Positions 10,041 through 19,494 are shown, counted from the first letter of the stretch. The stretch is 64,000 bases of DNA from Dielma fastidiosa (GCF_000313565.1 NZ_HE578929.1:69275-133274); one strand, 5' to 3'. Numbers and translations: made by a program. The notes: generated by a model from the sequence alone, not told the origin.

Positions 10041-10907
10041 ATGACATTGGAACAGTTGCAGTATTTTGTTGTAATTGTAGAAACGGGAACTTTTTTAGGC
10101 GCGGCTGAGGAGCTGCATCTTTCTCAGTCCTCTCTATCAAAAAGTATTCAGCGCATGGAAAGAGAATTAAATGTTGTTTTATTTGACCGCAGCGGCCGCA
10201 GTGCGAGATTAACTGAGGCAGGTCATCAATTTTATAATGATGCCAAAAATGTTCTATCCGCATACACTCAATTGATCAGTAATTTGAATCAGATTAAAGA
10301 CAGTCATGAAAATACTTTAAAATTAGGATTGCTGCCCATTCAGGCAAGCTTTCGTATAGCCAGCAGATTAAAGCAATTCCGATCCGCATACCCCAAGCTT
10401 GATTTTCAAATTTATGAGTTAGAGGATGCTGCCCTGCTTGACAAGCTGCTGGATGGAACCTTGGACTTGGCGATTCTGCGCTCTGATTTCCCTCATCCTA
10501 AACTTAGCTACTTCTCCTTTGCATTAGATCATATGGTTTGCCTGCTGCCTAAACAGCATCCGCTTGCCGCTTTCAGTGCCATTTCTTTAACCCAGCTCAA
10601 ACCGGAAGCCTTTATTTTGATGCCGGCTTATACCGCAGTTACCAAAAGGGCTATGAGCGTATGTCAAAAGGCTGGTTATGTGCCGGAGCGGGTACGGTAT
10701 TGCCGGACTGAAAGCATCATCAGTTCTGTTGCTGAGGGGGAGGGGATTTCCTTATTGATGGAGTCAAACATTGAAGCCTTTTCGTTAAACAATGTGGTTA
10801 TCATGCCATTATTGGAGGCGGTTAGGGGAAGTGTTGCCTTTGCCTGTCTAAAAGAGAAGCCGCTGTCATTGCCTGCGAAGCGTCTGATTGAATTATTCAA
10901 AAAATAA
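10041..10907 (+). CDS. LysR-family transcriptional regulator
   Basis: A 288-residue regulator. The N-terminal winged HTH is clear (LEQLQYFVVIVETGTFLGAA, residues 3-22, then SQSSLSKSIQRMERELN), followed by a periplasmic-binding-like effector domain. It diverges from the UbiD operon, so it probably senses an aromatic acid and activates the decarboxylase genes, as known for bsdA and padR-independent systems. It ends at a strong terminator. Confidence 0.9.
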   Translation: MTLEQLQYFVVIVETGTFLGAAEELHLSQSSLSKSIQRMERELNVVLFDRSGRSARLTEAGHQFYNDAKNVLSAYTQLISNLNQIKDSHENTLKLGLLPIQASFRIASRLKQFRSAYPKLDFQIYELEDAALLDKLLDGTLDLAILRSDFPHPKLSYFSFALDHMVCLLPKQHPLAAFSAISLTQLKPEAFILMPAYTAVTKRAMSVCQKAGYVPERVRYCRTESIISSVAEGEGISLLMESNIEAFSLNNVVIMPLLEAVRGSVAFACLKEKPLSLPAKRLIELFKK

Positions 10908-10936
10908 AAAATTCTGCTTAACCAGAATTTTCTTGA
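10908..10936 (+). terminator. Terminator after LysR gene
   Basis: AAAATTCTG pairs with CAGAATTTT around CTTAAC directly after the stop codon, followed by a T-rich stretch. Confidence 0.75.
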
Positions 10937-11061
10937 TTCTTTTATATTGGATTACACCAAGTCCGGTGAAAAAGTAAAGCTGATAAACGGAAAAAATCTT
11001 ATAGAATTTAAGTATCAGATAAAATAGGTGAGTCTGAAAGATAAAAGAAAAGAGGGAAAAA

Positions 11062-11916
11062 ATGAAAGTAATATTTAGAGCAGATGATGTCGGTTATACG
11101 GATGTTCATAATTTAGGTACTTGGCAGGCAATTGAAAAAGGTATTGTTACGGCCTGCGATTTAATGCTTGATACACCAGGCTTTGAATCAGCGTGCAAAT
11201 ATTTGCGTAATTGTCCTTGGATTACGATTGGCTGGCATACGCATTTTTGGGGCAGACCCGTTCTTAAGCCAAGTGAAGTACCTTCAATGGTTGATGACGA
11301 GGGTAAATTCAAATGGCGGAAGGATAAAAAAGCATTGATGGAAGTCGATTATGAAGAAGCATTAAAAGAATGTCGGGCTCAGCTTCAGCGTTGCTATGAT
11401 TGGCTGGGAAGACTGCCGGATACATGCGGCGGCGCCCGCGGTCCGCTTGGTGATGCAATAAAAAAAGTTTGTGATGAAAATGGCATTGTTTATGATTTCG
11501 TGGGCGGCATCGGCTATGATGGCAAAGAAAAACAACCGGCTGAAAAATATCGCTCATTAAATATTAAAGAATGGATTGATTTAAGCGGCAAGCACCATAA
11601 ATCATTAAAAGTTACAGATTTTCCATATTATGATCCAGCTGGCGCAATCATGGAAATGCCGATTGATGAAGATGTAATATGGATGCGGTCACAGCACCCG
11701 GGTTATCTCGATGACTATGTATTAGCTGAATCAAGCTGTACGATTCCGCGGGTTAAAGATGTTGAGGCCTATTGTGATCCAAAAGTTAAGCAGTGGATCA
11801 TCGAAAATAAAATTGAACTGATTAATACTCATGATGCTCTTTATGGTACTAATCAGTATCAGGAACATTTAAAAGCGATCAATTCACCATTGTGGATTGG
11901 TAATATGAAGGCATAA
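11062..11916 (+). CDS. ChbG/YdjC-family carbohydrate deacetylase
   Basis: A 284-residue member of the ChbG/HpnK family (metal-dependent N-deacetylases of chito-disaccharides and related sugars). The metal Asp pair is in RADDVGYTD (residues 6-8), the first metal His in IGWHTHFWG and the family C-terminal motif in SQHPGYLDDY. The second HxH metal motif found in many homologues is not obvious (RLPDTCGGARGPLGD in that region). It has its own leader and is divided from the PTS operon by the regulator and a HAD gene, yet belongs to the same carbohydrate locus by content. Confidence 0.85.
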   Translation: MKVIFRADDVGYTDVHNLGTWQAIEKGIVTACDLMLDTPGFESACKYLRNCPWITIGWHTHFWGRPVLKPSEVPSMVDDEGKFKWRKDKKALMEVDYEEALKECRAQLQRCYDWLGRLPDTCGGARGPLGDAIKKVCDENGIVYDFVGGIGYDGKEKQPAEKYRSLNIKEWIDLSGKHHKSLKVTDFPYYDPAGAIMEMPIDEDVIWMRSQHPGYLDDYVLAESSCTIPRVKDVEAYCDPKVKQWIIENKIELINTHDALYGTNQYQEHLKAINSPLWIGNMKA

Positions 11917-11971
11917 AAATCAGTATAACTATTGAGTTGTTTCTCCCCCATAGGATCTGTTTATTATATAA

Positions 11972-12036
11972 AGGAGCAGTTATCCTGCTCCTGATTTAGA
12001 ATGATTTGTGTGAGTGATTTAAAGATCACTCTTTTT
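11972..12036 (+). terminator. Two hairpins ending the ChbG-like gene
   Basis: AGGAGCAG/CTGCTCCT (11972-11992) has no U-tract. GAGTGAT/ATCACTC (12012-12031) is followed by TTTTTAT and is the better terminator. The second one reaches the stop codon of the convergent regulator gene. Confidence 0.65.
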
Positions 12037-13942
12037 ATATTAGCAGATCAACGAAATCCTGACAGCAGCGGCAATGTGTTAATTTTCGGATAAAGGCTTT
12101 TTCCTGCAGCTTCTCAGAGAGAAAACTGATAATGTCGCCATAAGTGCTGAGGTATTCGTCAGCGGCTGATGCAAAAAGCAATATTACTTTCACGCTGTTG
12201 TTCCCCCATGCAATAGGTGCCTGTGATATCAGGATACTCAGCGAGGAAGCGGCTGCGTTTGAATTCATTGAATGCGGCACCGCGGCAATTCCGATGACGG
12301 TATCTGAAAGCTGCTCACGCTTTAAAACTTGCTGTTTAAAATCATCGCTTACACTGCCGTCTTTAATCAGCGGCTGAATCATTAAATCAAGTGCTGCATC
12401 ACGATCAGGTATTCCCGCTGGGTCTAAATAAAAATATTCATCTTTCATTAAATGAATGCAGTTATTCTTCAGTTTAGATTTATGCTTCTCCTTGCGTATG
12501 TCATCAATTGTGCGGTAAATAATTTTTCGATCCTGATCACTCTTGATTGGACTGATTAATAGAAAGGGAATCTTTAAATCATAATGATTTAATTTAGAAG
12601 TAGAAATAATTAAATCATAGGGTTCAAGATCCAATTCAGAATCCAGATGAGAGATACAGTTAGACGTAATGTATTTATCAAACTGATCACTGTAAAACTG
12701 ATAGAGATCTTGATTGATATTGTAATAATTTGGTAAGACAAACAGCACTTTCAATTTACTGTTGTGACTCTTTTTATTTTCAAAAATACTGCCGATATAT
12801 AATGCTAAATAAGCGATTTCGTCTTCACTTACAATAATCGGATAATTATATTGAATTGTGTTTGCGATATAAACGGCACAGTCATAAATTGCCGGATGCC
12901 GATATTTTATATCTTTCAGATAAGGGTTCTTAATACTGATTGTGGCTGTCAGCCGGTGTATCAGTGAACGGATATGAAGCGCGAAATTCACAAAATTGTC
13001 AGCATCGTCATAAAGATCAATGTTATAGAAATGCTTCATATTATCGGCTACCTGAATCACGAGATTGTAACAGCCGGCCCATAAATTTTCTTTTAGATTA
13101 TCGATGGTGATTTCTGAACGGTCATTATTGACGACAATCGCCGCCATAAGCAGTGCAATCTGCATGATTTCAATTTCAGGGAAGCTGATCTGAAAGGCTT
13201 TGGATAATTTGGCGCAGATTTCTCTGGCAATCGTAAAATTATGATTTCTGACAAATTTTAAGTATAGCTCTCTATCTAAAATATGATTATGTGAAATACG
13301 ATTCATTGCTATGCCTATATGATAGAGCGTATTAAGAAAAGCATAATCAGACATCGTATAATGATATTTAGCGATGATTTCTGAGAGAATAGTCTGAATT
13401 TTATTAAAATCATAACCAGGAAATGCGGCTTGAATGGTTTCCAGATTATAGACATTTTGATCGGCGTCATTGAATAAAGTTGAGAATAAGAATTCACGCT
13501 TTTTTTGTTCAGGACCGCTGATCGTTGCCGTGTTGTAGTTAAAGCTGATTGTCAGCTCATAGGCTTCAACCATTTCTTTTATCTTATATAAATCAGAACG
13601 AATCGTTGTTTCGCTGTAATACAGCTCATAACCGATGTTGGTAATATTGATGCTGTCACGGGTGCCTGTCAGCAGCTGCAGAATAATATAGCTGATTCGC
13701 TCTGACGGTTCCGCAGATACGATGGTTGGAAAGTCATCGATGATTTGAGACAACAGCTCGTTATTAATGTAATATCCCTTATTGTTTGATAGAATCAAGG
13801 TTGGATAAGTTTCGTTAATTTTTTTTACATAGCTGATGATCGAACGTTTGGATACTTGAAGACAGTCGGCCAGATAATTAGATGATGAAACTTTTTGATC
13901 GTTAAGTAATTCAATTAAATCAACCTGTGTTTTATTTAGCAT
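12035..13942 (-). CDS. PRD regulator with C-terminal EIIA domain (BglG/LicR type)
   Basis: A 635-residue multi-domain regulator. Order: N-terminal HTH (LIELLNDQKVSSSNYLADCL), a second HTH near 80-120, two PRDs (about 170-390), an EIIB-like segment (KLKVLFVLPNYYN) and an EIIA-type domain whose phosphorylatable His lies in IGIAAVPHSMNS. It would sense PTS phosphorylation and control the mannose-family PTS operon across the HAD gene. The frame opens at TTG 13963, but AGGAGG is 9 bp before ATG at 13942, so I take that start. There is no AAA+ sigma-54 activator domain, so it is not LevR-like. Confidence 0.85.
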   Translation of the reverse strand: MLNKTQVDLIELLNDQKVSSSNYLADCLQVSKRSIISYVKKINETYPTLILSNNKGYYINNELLSQIIDDFPTIVSAEPSERISYIILQLLTGTRDSINITNIGYELYYSETTIRSDLYKIKEMVEAYELTISFNYNTATISGPEQKKREFLFSTLFNDADQNVYNLETIQAAFPGYDFNKIQTILSEIIAKYHYTMSDYAFLNTLYHIGIAMNRISHNHILDRELYLKFVRNHNFTIAREICAKLSKAFQISFPEIEIMQIALLMAAIVVNNDRSEITIDNLKENLWAGCYNLVIQVADNMKHFYNIDLYDDADNFVNFALHIRSLIHRLTATISIKNPYLKDIKYRHPAIYDCAVYIANTIQYNYPIIVSEDEIAYLALYIGSIFENKKSHNSKLKVLFVLPNYYNINQDLYQFYSDQFDKYITSNCISHLDSELDLEPYDLIISTSKLNHYDLKIPFLLISPIKSDQDRKIIYRTIDDIRKEKHKSKLKNNCIHLMKDEYFYLDPAGIPDRDAALDLMIQPLIKDGSVSDDFKQQVLKREQLSDTVIGIAAVPHSMNSNAAASSLSILISQAPIAWGNNSVKVILLFASAADEYLSTYGDIISFLSEKLQEKAFIRKLTHCRCCQDFVDLLI

Positions 13943-14029
13943 CCTATCGATCCTCCTAATCAAATTGTAGCAAAGCGCTGATATGATGTCAATGCGGCCA
14001 GCTGCTGTGCGTTATTGGCAAAAAGCCTA

Positions 14030-14845
14030 TTAACGATTTAAAATATGCTTTTCAACATAGTCAGCCCAGCCATCCTCATCAGCGGCTTTCTCAGAAATGA
14101 AGTCGGCAGCTGCTTTTGCGTCTTCAGAGCCATTCAGCATGCAAACCCCTATACCGGCAGCCTGCAGCATACTGATATCATTGGTCATATCACCAAAACA
14201 GCAGACTTGTTGTAAATCAATATCATGTCTTGAACAGAAGCGCTTCAGCATGCTGCCTTTTGAAGCTTCCGCATTACAGAATTCAAACATTGTATTTTCC
14301 GTTTTAAAGCCCTTGAATGCTTGTGACGGAAATTTGGCGGCACGTTTTTCAATTGCGGGCATATCTTCTGCTTTAACTCGAAAGCCAACCTTAAAAGCGG
14401 GTCCCTGCCAGAATTCAGCGTCATCCTTAACGATATGTACTTGATGGTCATTTTTTATATAAGCAGAGGAGGCGGCAACATTCTTATCATAATTGCGCAC
14501 ATAGCTGATGCCGTCTCTGCGCAGGGTAGGATTGCAGTCAAAGGGTGCCATAATTTCAAAGCAGGCTTTAATCCATGCAGGTTCCATAAAATAGAGCTGT
14601 TCGCTGAAATCGTCCAAACCATCATATAGTTCAGAACCATTCAAGCCGATTATGACATCACAGCGGATATTCCAAGATGTTTCAAGCCGATGCAGCTGAC
14701 TGATTGACCTGCCGGAGGCGAGACCAAATAAAATCTCGCTTTTTTTTAATTGGTGAATGGCTTGTACAGCCCGTTCACTTAAATCTTGATGCTTAGGCAC
14801 CAGTGTATTGTCAATATCACAGAGTATCAATTTTATTTTTTCCAT
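14030..14845 (-). CDS. Cof-type HAD-superfamily sugar-phosphatase
   Basis: A 271-residue cytosolic phosphatase of HAD class IIB. Motif I is ILCDIDNTLVP (nucleophile Asp near residue 10), motif II GLASGRS, and motifs III/IV are KGSMLKRF and CFGDMTNDISML. Such enzymes dephosphorylate sugar phosphates. It is divergent from the mannose-type PTS operon and may relieve sugar-phosphate stress or act in the pathway; this is inferred from position. Confidence 0.85.
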   Translation of the reverse strand: MEKIKLILCDIDNTLVPKHQDLSERAVQAIHQLKKSEILFGLASGRSISQLHRLETSWNIRCDVIIGLNGSELYDGLDDFSEQLYFMEPAWIKACFEIMAPFDCNPTLRRDGISYVRNYDKNVAASSAYIKNDHQVHIVKDDAEFWQGPAFKVGFRVKAEDMPAIEKRAAKFPSQAFKGFKTENTMFEFCNAEASKGSMLKRFCSRHDIDLQQVCCFGDMTNDISMLQAAGIGVCMLNGSEDAKAAADFISEKAADEDGWADYVEKHILNR

Positions 14846-14987
14846 ATCTTTTATCCTTTTTTTGTATTATTTATATTTTAACATCGCTGCCGGGATCAGA
14901 ATTTATATAATTTCATCAGGAGAAGTGAAGCTTGCTGTATCAGTCATAAATTGAGCGGTTGCACTGCGGCTGGTGAAAATTCAACAA

Positions 14988-15015
14988 TTGAAAGCGCTTT
15001 TTTAACCGTTACAAT
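14988..15015 (+). promoter_or_regulatory. Promoter with overlapping cre site for the mannose-family PTS operon
   Basis: TTGAAA at 14988-14993, a 16-bp spacer and TACAAT at 15010-15015. The sequence TGAAAGCGCTTTTT (14989-15002) fits the CcpA cre consensus at 13 of 14 positions and covers the -35 and spacer, the geometry of carbon-catabolite repression. Confidence 0.65.
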
Positions 15016-15105
15016 ATAGCCAACAAGTTAAGGAGGAATGTGTTGAGAATTAATTAGGGATTTGTTTAAGCCTGAACATTAAAAAACAGAGAGGAGTGGA
15101 TGATA

Positions 15106-15897
15106 ATGTTGCAAGGTGCGCTTATTTGCGTTTTTGTTTTTTGGATATCAAATGTATTGCAGAAAGTATTTTTAATAAATATTTCTTATTCTCCTATTTG
15201 CTTGTGTACACTGTTGGGACTCTTAGTCGGCAAGCCAACCGAGGGATTGGTAATGGGCGGCTATCTGCAGGCAATTTTCTTAGGTGTAATGGCGATTGGC
15301 GGTGTAGCACCGGCAAATAAACAATTAGGTTCAATTATTCCATGTGCCTTCGTCTTATTGGGCGGTATGGAATTAGAAGCCGGTTTAGCAATCGCTTATA
15401 CGATTGGTGTTCTCAGTAATAGTATTAATCAATTGGCTAATACAATATTTGCTGCTTCTGAACCATGGTGGAAAAATTTGGCTTTAAAGGCAAATGCAAA
15501 AAGCTATTCCATGGCTCACTGGGTATGGTTTTTAGTAATCAGTATGCTTCCGTCAGCGCTTATCATTTTCTTCAGTGTTGCTTTCGGTACTGAAGTTGTA
15601 GCTAATTTAGTTAATTTGCTGCCGGCAAAATTCATGACGGGCTTAAGTGTTGCTTCTAACTGTATGACTGCAGTTGGTATTGCTATCGCGTTAAAGATGA
15701 CATGGCAGACAAAATTTGCCGGTTTCTTCTTCCTTGGCTGGATTTTAGCTTATGTAATTGGTTTAACACAGATCCAATGCGCGATCGTTGCAGTAGCAAT
15801 CGGTGCGATTTGGTACTTTATCTCAGCTGATCTTGATAAGAAGATTAAATTGAATCAATCGGCAGGCAGTGTGAATCGAGGAGGTGACTTTTTCTAA
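15106..15897 (+). CDS. PTS mannose/sorbose-family EIIC
   Basis: Membrane permease subunit, 263 residues, with the family stretch LLVGKPTEGLVMGGYLQAIF and several further hydrophobic segments. ATG at 15100 is in frame, but GGAG ends only 3 bp before it and lies 9 bp from ATG 15106, so the latter is favoured. The stop and the EIID start share one base (TAATG). With EIID it forms the transmembrane unit of a mannose-family permease. Confidence 0.9.
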   Translation: MLQGALICVFVFWISNVLQKVFLINISYSPICLCTLLGLLVGKPTEGLVMGGYLQAIFLGVMAIGGVAPANKQLGSIIPCAFVLLGGMELEAGLAIAYTIGVLSNSINQLANTIFAASEPWWKNLALKANAKSYSMAHWVWFLVISMLPSALIIFFSVAFGTEVVANLVNLLPAKFMTGLSVASNCMTAVGIAIALKMTWQTKFAGFFFLGWILAYVIGLTQIQCAIVAVAIGAIWYFISADLDKKIKLNQSAGSVNRGGDFF

Positions 15898-16721
15898 TGG
15901 CTAAGAATAATTTAACAAAAGAAGATAAAAAGGTAATGTGGAACCTATTCTGGCGTTCTAATCTGATTATGGGTTCCAACAATCCAGTTGTTATGGGCGG
16001 ACATGGTGTTTTATTTACTGTTGCGCCATATTTAGAAGAGTTCTACAAAGATGATGAAGCAGAAAAAGTTGCTGCTTTTGATCGTCATAGTGTCTATTAC
16101 AATACAAATCCATATACTGGTGCGATTGTTTGGGCATTGATTTATATTATGGAGAAAAAACGCAGTCTGAATAAGACAGCGGTAAGCGGTGAATCAATTC
16201 AGAATATGAAGATTGCCTTGATGGGGCCTTTAGCCGCAATTGGTGATACACTTTTCCAGGGTTCTATCGGTATCATTATTGCCGCCATGGTCATGGGTAT
16301 GGCTCAGGAAGGAAATTTCCTGGCGCCGATTATATATTTAGGCTTATTCTTAATTCTGTTTGCCGGCGGTAAATGGCTGTTCTTAAGAATCACTTATGTT
16401 AAGGGTGAAGAATTTGTTACAGAGCTGCTGCAGACGGATATGTTTGACCGCATGGAAGAGGTTATTTCAATTGCCGGTTTGATGATGATGGGCTGTCTGA
16501 CTGCGACAACAATTAGATTTAATTTTAACTGGGTCATCAATTTTGGCGGTGTTGAAACAGATTTCCAAACTGCTTTCTTAGATGCATTGCTGCCAGGCTT
16601 ACTTCCATTGGTAATATTGTTTACATGCTTTGGCTTGTTAAATAAGAAGGTCACACCAACTAAATTGATTTATGGCATCATGGTTGTCTGTATCATTTTC
16701 GCTTATTTAGGAATTGTTTAA
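15897..16721 (+). CDS. PTS mannose/sorbose-family EIID
   Basis: A 274-residue partner of EIIC. The family landmarks are visible: an N-terminal amphipathic part (VMWNLFWRSNLIMGSN), YNTNPYTGAIVWALI, and MGPLAAIGDTLFQGS in the middle, with C-terminal membrane helices ending in LIYGIMVVCIIFAYLGIV. It is tightly coupled to EIIC and separated from EIIB by 71 bp that contain an 11-bp hairpin. Confidence 0.92.
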   Translation: MAKNNLTKEDKKVMWNLFWRSNLIMGSNNPVVMGGHGVLFTVAPYLEEFYKDDEAEKVAAFDRHSVYYNTNPYTGAIVWALIYIMEKKRSLNKTAVSGESIQNMKIALMGPLAAIGDTLFQGSIGIIIAAMVMGMAQEGNFLAPIIYLGLFLILFAGGKWLFLRITYVKGEEFVTELLQTDMFDRMEEVISIAGLMMMGCLTATTIRFNFNWVINFGGVETDFQTAFLDALLPGLLPLVILFTCFGLLNKKVTPTKLIYGIMVVCIIFAYLGIV

Positions 16722-16728
16722 TCAGCAC

Positions 16729-16760
16729 ATGAGTAAGCCGTGATTCCATGGCTTACTCAT
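16729..16760 (+). repeat. Perfect 11-bp stem between EIID and EIIB
   Basis: ATGAGTAAGCC (16729-16739) pairs perfectly with GGCTTACTCAT (16750-16760). The following TCTGCTC has no U-tract, so this is not a good terminator. It may stabilise the upstream mRNA 3' end or set the membrane:soluble subunit ratio. Confidence 0.6.
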
Positions 16761-16792
16761 TCTGCTCATAGAAAGAAAAGAGGGAAAATATT

Positions 16793-17284
16793 ATGATCGA
16801 TTTACTTCGTTTAGATGAAAGATTAATACATGGACAAATTGCTGCGGCATGGGTGAAAACGCTGCCGGTAGATACCTTGCTGGTTATTGATGATACGAGT
16901 GCTACCGACCCATTTCTGACCAAAACGCTTTATATGGCTTCGCCGGCAAATATTAAAACTTTTGTTATGACTAATGAGGAAGCGTTAAAAGTATTAAATG
17001 ATCCGCGCTGTGCTGATCGGCATATTTTTGTGGTTGTCAGAACGATTGACACGCTTTTGAATATTGCTGAAAATGCCAAGGATGTTAAAGAAATCAATGT
17101 ATCAAATTATGGCCGGCTGGTAACGAGCGGTAAGGAGAGAAAAGGGTATACGGATCATTTGTTCCTCGATGATGATGAAGCTGTTAACTTGAAAAAAGTT
17201 CTTGCTTTTGATATCCCTGCTTTCATGCAGATGACGCCTTCACAGCCTAAAACACCGTTGACAAATATATTGAAAAATGTCTGA
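16793..17284 (+). CDS. PTS mannose/sorbose-family EIIB
   Basis: A 163-residue soluble phosphocarrier. The N-terminal LRLDERLIHGQIAAAWVK motif contains the phosphorylated His14. The rest (VIDDTSATDPFLTKTLYMAS) fits the ManX-B/LevE fold. A good Shine-Dalgarno site (AGAGGG) precedes ATG. The stop overlaps the start of the next gene by 8 bp. Confidence 0.92.
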   Translation: MIDLLRLDERLIHGQIAAAWVKTLPVDTLLVIDDTSATDPFLTKTLYMASPANIKTFVMTNEEALKVLNDPRCADRHIFVVVRTIDTLLNIAENAKDVKEINVSNYGRLVTSGKERKGYTDHLFLDDDEAVNLKKVLAFDIPAFMQMTPSQPKTPLTNILKNV

Positions 17285-18194
17285 TATTGAGAATCGTTTA
17301 GAGGAACAGCTGCTTCAATATACGTATTATTATGGCATCAGAAATTCCAATAAAGATAAGCAAAGATGCTATTCGTATATTGAAAGTAAATTTGCGAAAG
17401 AATTTGGTTTAGATGTGAAGTTTGATAAGCTTTCAGTAGGTATCAGCAAGATTGGTTTATGTATTGCCGGCAATTTGGATAAAGCTGATAAAATCTTGAT
17501 TGCGCCTTTGGATACACCGCGTAAATCTTATTATAAACAGTACAGCTATTATCCTTTTAATGAAAAGAAAAGTGATCGAAATCATATGCTGGCTGCATTG
17601 ATTAATGGCAGTATCGGCGTTTTGTTGACAGCGGCTGTCTGTTGGCTTGTCTATTTGCTTTTTAAGCAATTTTGGCTTTCCTGTATTTGTGCTTTCGTAA
17701 GCTTTTTACTCTATTTGTATTCGCTGCGCAATATTTTTAATTTCAGCAGCAGTGCGCCGCTCGCGCTTTTCACTTATATTGCGGCACATCGAAGGAAAGA
17801 TGAACAAATTGCTTATGTGTTTTTAGATCACAGTGCTCAGAATTATCTGAGTTTGAAGCTGTTTCTGGTTAAATATAAAAAGCAGTGCGAACGTGCTGAT
17901 GCGGTTATTTATTTTAATAATTTAGCACATGGTCAGCATTTGGTTTCAGCCTATAAAGAGCTGGATAAGAATAAAAGTCAATTCATTGAGGCATGTGAGG
18001 CAGAGGGCTTAAAGATTGAAGACGAGGGTGTGCTGCATTGTTTTGAGAGCTCTTCAAAGCTGATGATTATGACTGCTGCTGAACGCGATCAAAGCAATGA
18101 GTATTATGTAAAGGATATTCGCAGCCGCCGGGATAAAACCGTTGATGTTAAACGGTTAAAGCGTATTGGCGATTTATTGATTAAGACAGCTTAG
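17277..18194 (+). CDS. Membrane protein with degenerate M28-peptidase-like features
   Basis: A 305-residue protein that I cannot name with certainty. The N-terminal part (GIRNSNKDKQRCYSYIESK, then KILIAPLDTPRK) recalls the start of an M28 zinc aminopeptidase, where ..HxDTP would be expected, but the metal His is absent. Two hydrophobic helices (about 110-155: INGSIGVLLTAAVCWLVYLL and FWLSCICAFVSFLLYLYSL) interrupt the fold, and the later part (AYVFLDHSAQNYLS, DAVIYFNNLAHGQHL) has the rhythm of the M28 core without clear metal ligands. It starts inside the EIIB stop and is thus part of the PTS operon. It may be a non-catalytic membrane accessory of the permease. Confidence 0.6.
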   Translation: MSDIENRLEEQLLQYTYYYGIRNSNKDKQRCYSYIESKFAKEFGLDVKFDKLSVGISKIGLCIAGNLDKADKILIAPLDTPRKSYYKQYSYYPFNEKKSDRNHMLAALINGSIGVLLTAAVCWLVYLLFKQFWLSCICAFVSFLLYLYSLRNIFNFSSSAPLALFTYIAAHRRKDEQIAYVFLDHSAQNYLSLKLFLVKYKKQCERADAVIYFNNLAHGQHLVSAYKELDKNKSQFIEACEAEGLKIEDEGVLHCFESSSKLMIMTAAERDQSNEYYVKDIRSRRDKTVDVKRLKRIGDLLIKTA

Positions 18195-18215
18195 CTGTAA
18201 ATTGAAGGAGAATTT

Positions 18216-19055
18216 ATGAAGATAAAAGAAGTAATTGAGCGGCTGTGCGAATGGCATCAGCCCTTTATTGAACATGAAGGCGGCCGTGATAAGATATTAT
18301 GTGGTGATGCTGATCAGGAATGCAGCGGCATAGCGATAACGGTATGCGCTACCTTTGAGGTATTAAAAAAAGCCAAGGAACAAAATATTAACCTGATCAT
18401 CACTCATGAATCTATCTTTTTCGGCGGTCGTGTTGATGCTGATGAGCTTGCTGACAATGACGTTTATCAGGCAAAGCTTAATTATATTAAGGAAAATAAT
18501 TTAGTGATTTGGCGTGATCATGATCATATTCACGGCAATGGCAAGCCTTTCTATCCGGAAAGAAAGAATCCGGATTATATATTCTATGGAATATGTAAGG
18601 AACTGGGCTGGGACGATTATGTGGTAGGTGATAAGCTGAAGCCGCTTTGGTATAAGATTCCTAAGATTAAGGCTGCTGATTTAGCTGATTTTATTATGGC
18701 TAAATTTAATCTTCAAGGGATGCGGATTGTCGGTAACTTGGATCAGGATATATCTACGGTATGGTTTGCGGAACATGTCATGGGCAGCAAGACTGACGGT
18801 GAGAAAATCAAAAGCGGCTTAAAGGCAGATGTAATCATCCCTTTTGAAATTTGTGATTATACATTAACGCAGTATGTTCATGACGCGGCTTATCTGAATC
18901 AGGCAAAGGTTTTGTTTGAAATGGGACATTTTAATTGTGAAGAATTAGGTATGAAATATATGCTTCAATGGCTGCCGGAAGCTTTGCAGGAAGAAATACC
19001 AATGGTATTTATTCAATCAGGTGATTATTTTCACTATTTAGAGAGGGTATTATGA
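18216..19055 (+). CDS. Nif3-like dinuclear metal-centre protein (DUF34)
   Basis: A 279-residue Nif3-family protein. Metal-binding motifs are LIITHESIFFGG (first His) and WRDHDHIHGNG (Asp/His), with late residues in FEMGHFNCEELGMKYMLQWL. Biochemical roles of the family are poorly defined; some members are annotated as GTP cyclohydrolase or metal-chaperone-like. Being embedded in a PTS operon, between an unknown membrane protein and EIIA, suggests an enzyme acting on the imported sugar phosphate. It overlaps the EIIA start by 4 bp. Confidence 0.8.
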   Translation: MKIKEVIERLCEWHQPFIEHEGGRDKILCGDADQECSGIAITVCATFEVLKKAKEQNINLIITHESIFFGGRVDADELADNDVYQAKLNYIKENNLVIWRDHDHIHGNGKPFYPERKNPDYIFYGICKELGWDDYVVGDKLKPLWYKIPKIKAADLADFIMAKFNLQGMRIVGNLDQDISTVWFAEHVMGSKTDGEKIKSGLKADVIIPFEICDYTLTQYVHDAAYLNQAKVLFEMGHFNCEELGMKYMLQWLPEALQEEIPMVFIQSGDYFHYLERVL

Positions 19056-19468
19056 CAAAAATATTTTTAGCAACACATGGCCGTATGGCCAGCGGTATGA
19101 AATCATCGATTGATTTATTAATGGGCAGCAGTGAAGCACTTACTGTTTTCGATGCGTATCTGCCAGGTGTAACAGTTTCAGTCGGCGAGCAGGCGGCACA
19201 GTTTCTGGCGCAGTGTGAACCCTCAGAGACTAAGCTTTTGGTGTCCGATATGCTGGGCGGCAGTGTAAATCAAGAACTGATGAAATATTCAGATCTGGAG
19301 AATGTTTTTGTGATTACGGGGATAACACTTACCTTGCTTTTAGAGTTATTGTGTCAGTGTCATCAAAACTTCACCGCATCCCAGCTGGATGAGCTTATCG
19401 AAAACAGCCGATTAATGACGCAGCGAGTTTCTTTAGATGTGAATAGTTCGCAGGATCAGTTTTTCTAA
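19052..19468 (+). CDS. PTS mannose-family EIIA
   Basis: A 138-residue cytosolic phosphocarrier. The active-site His9 lies in IFLATHGRMASGM, and LLVSDMLGGSVNQELM is the second family motif. The start overlaps the Nif3-like stop by 4 bp. It completes the IIA-IIB-IIC-IID set as four separate proteins, in an unusual order with IIA after the two accessory genes. Confidence 0.9.
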   Translation: MTKIFLATHGRMASGMKSSIDLLMGSSEALTVFDAYLPGVTVSVGEQAAQFLAQCEPSETKLLVSDMLGGSVNQELMKYSDLENVFVITGITLTLLLELLCQCHQNFTASQLDELIENSRLMTQRVSLDVNSSQDQFF

Positions 19469-19494
19469 CAGCGGTTGATAAACCGGGAGGTAAT

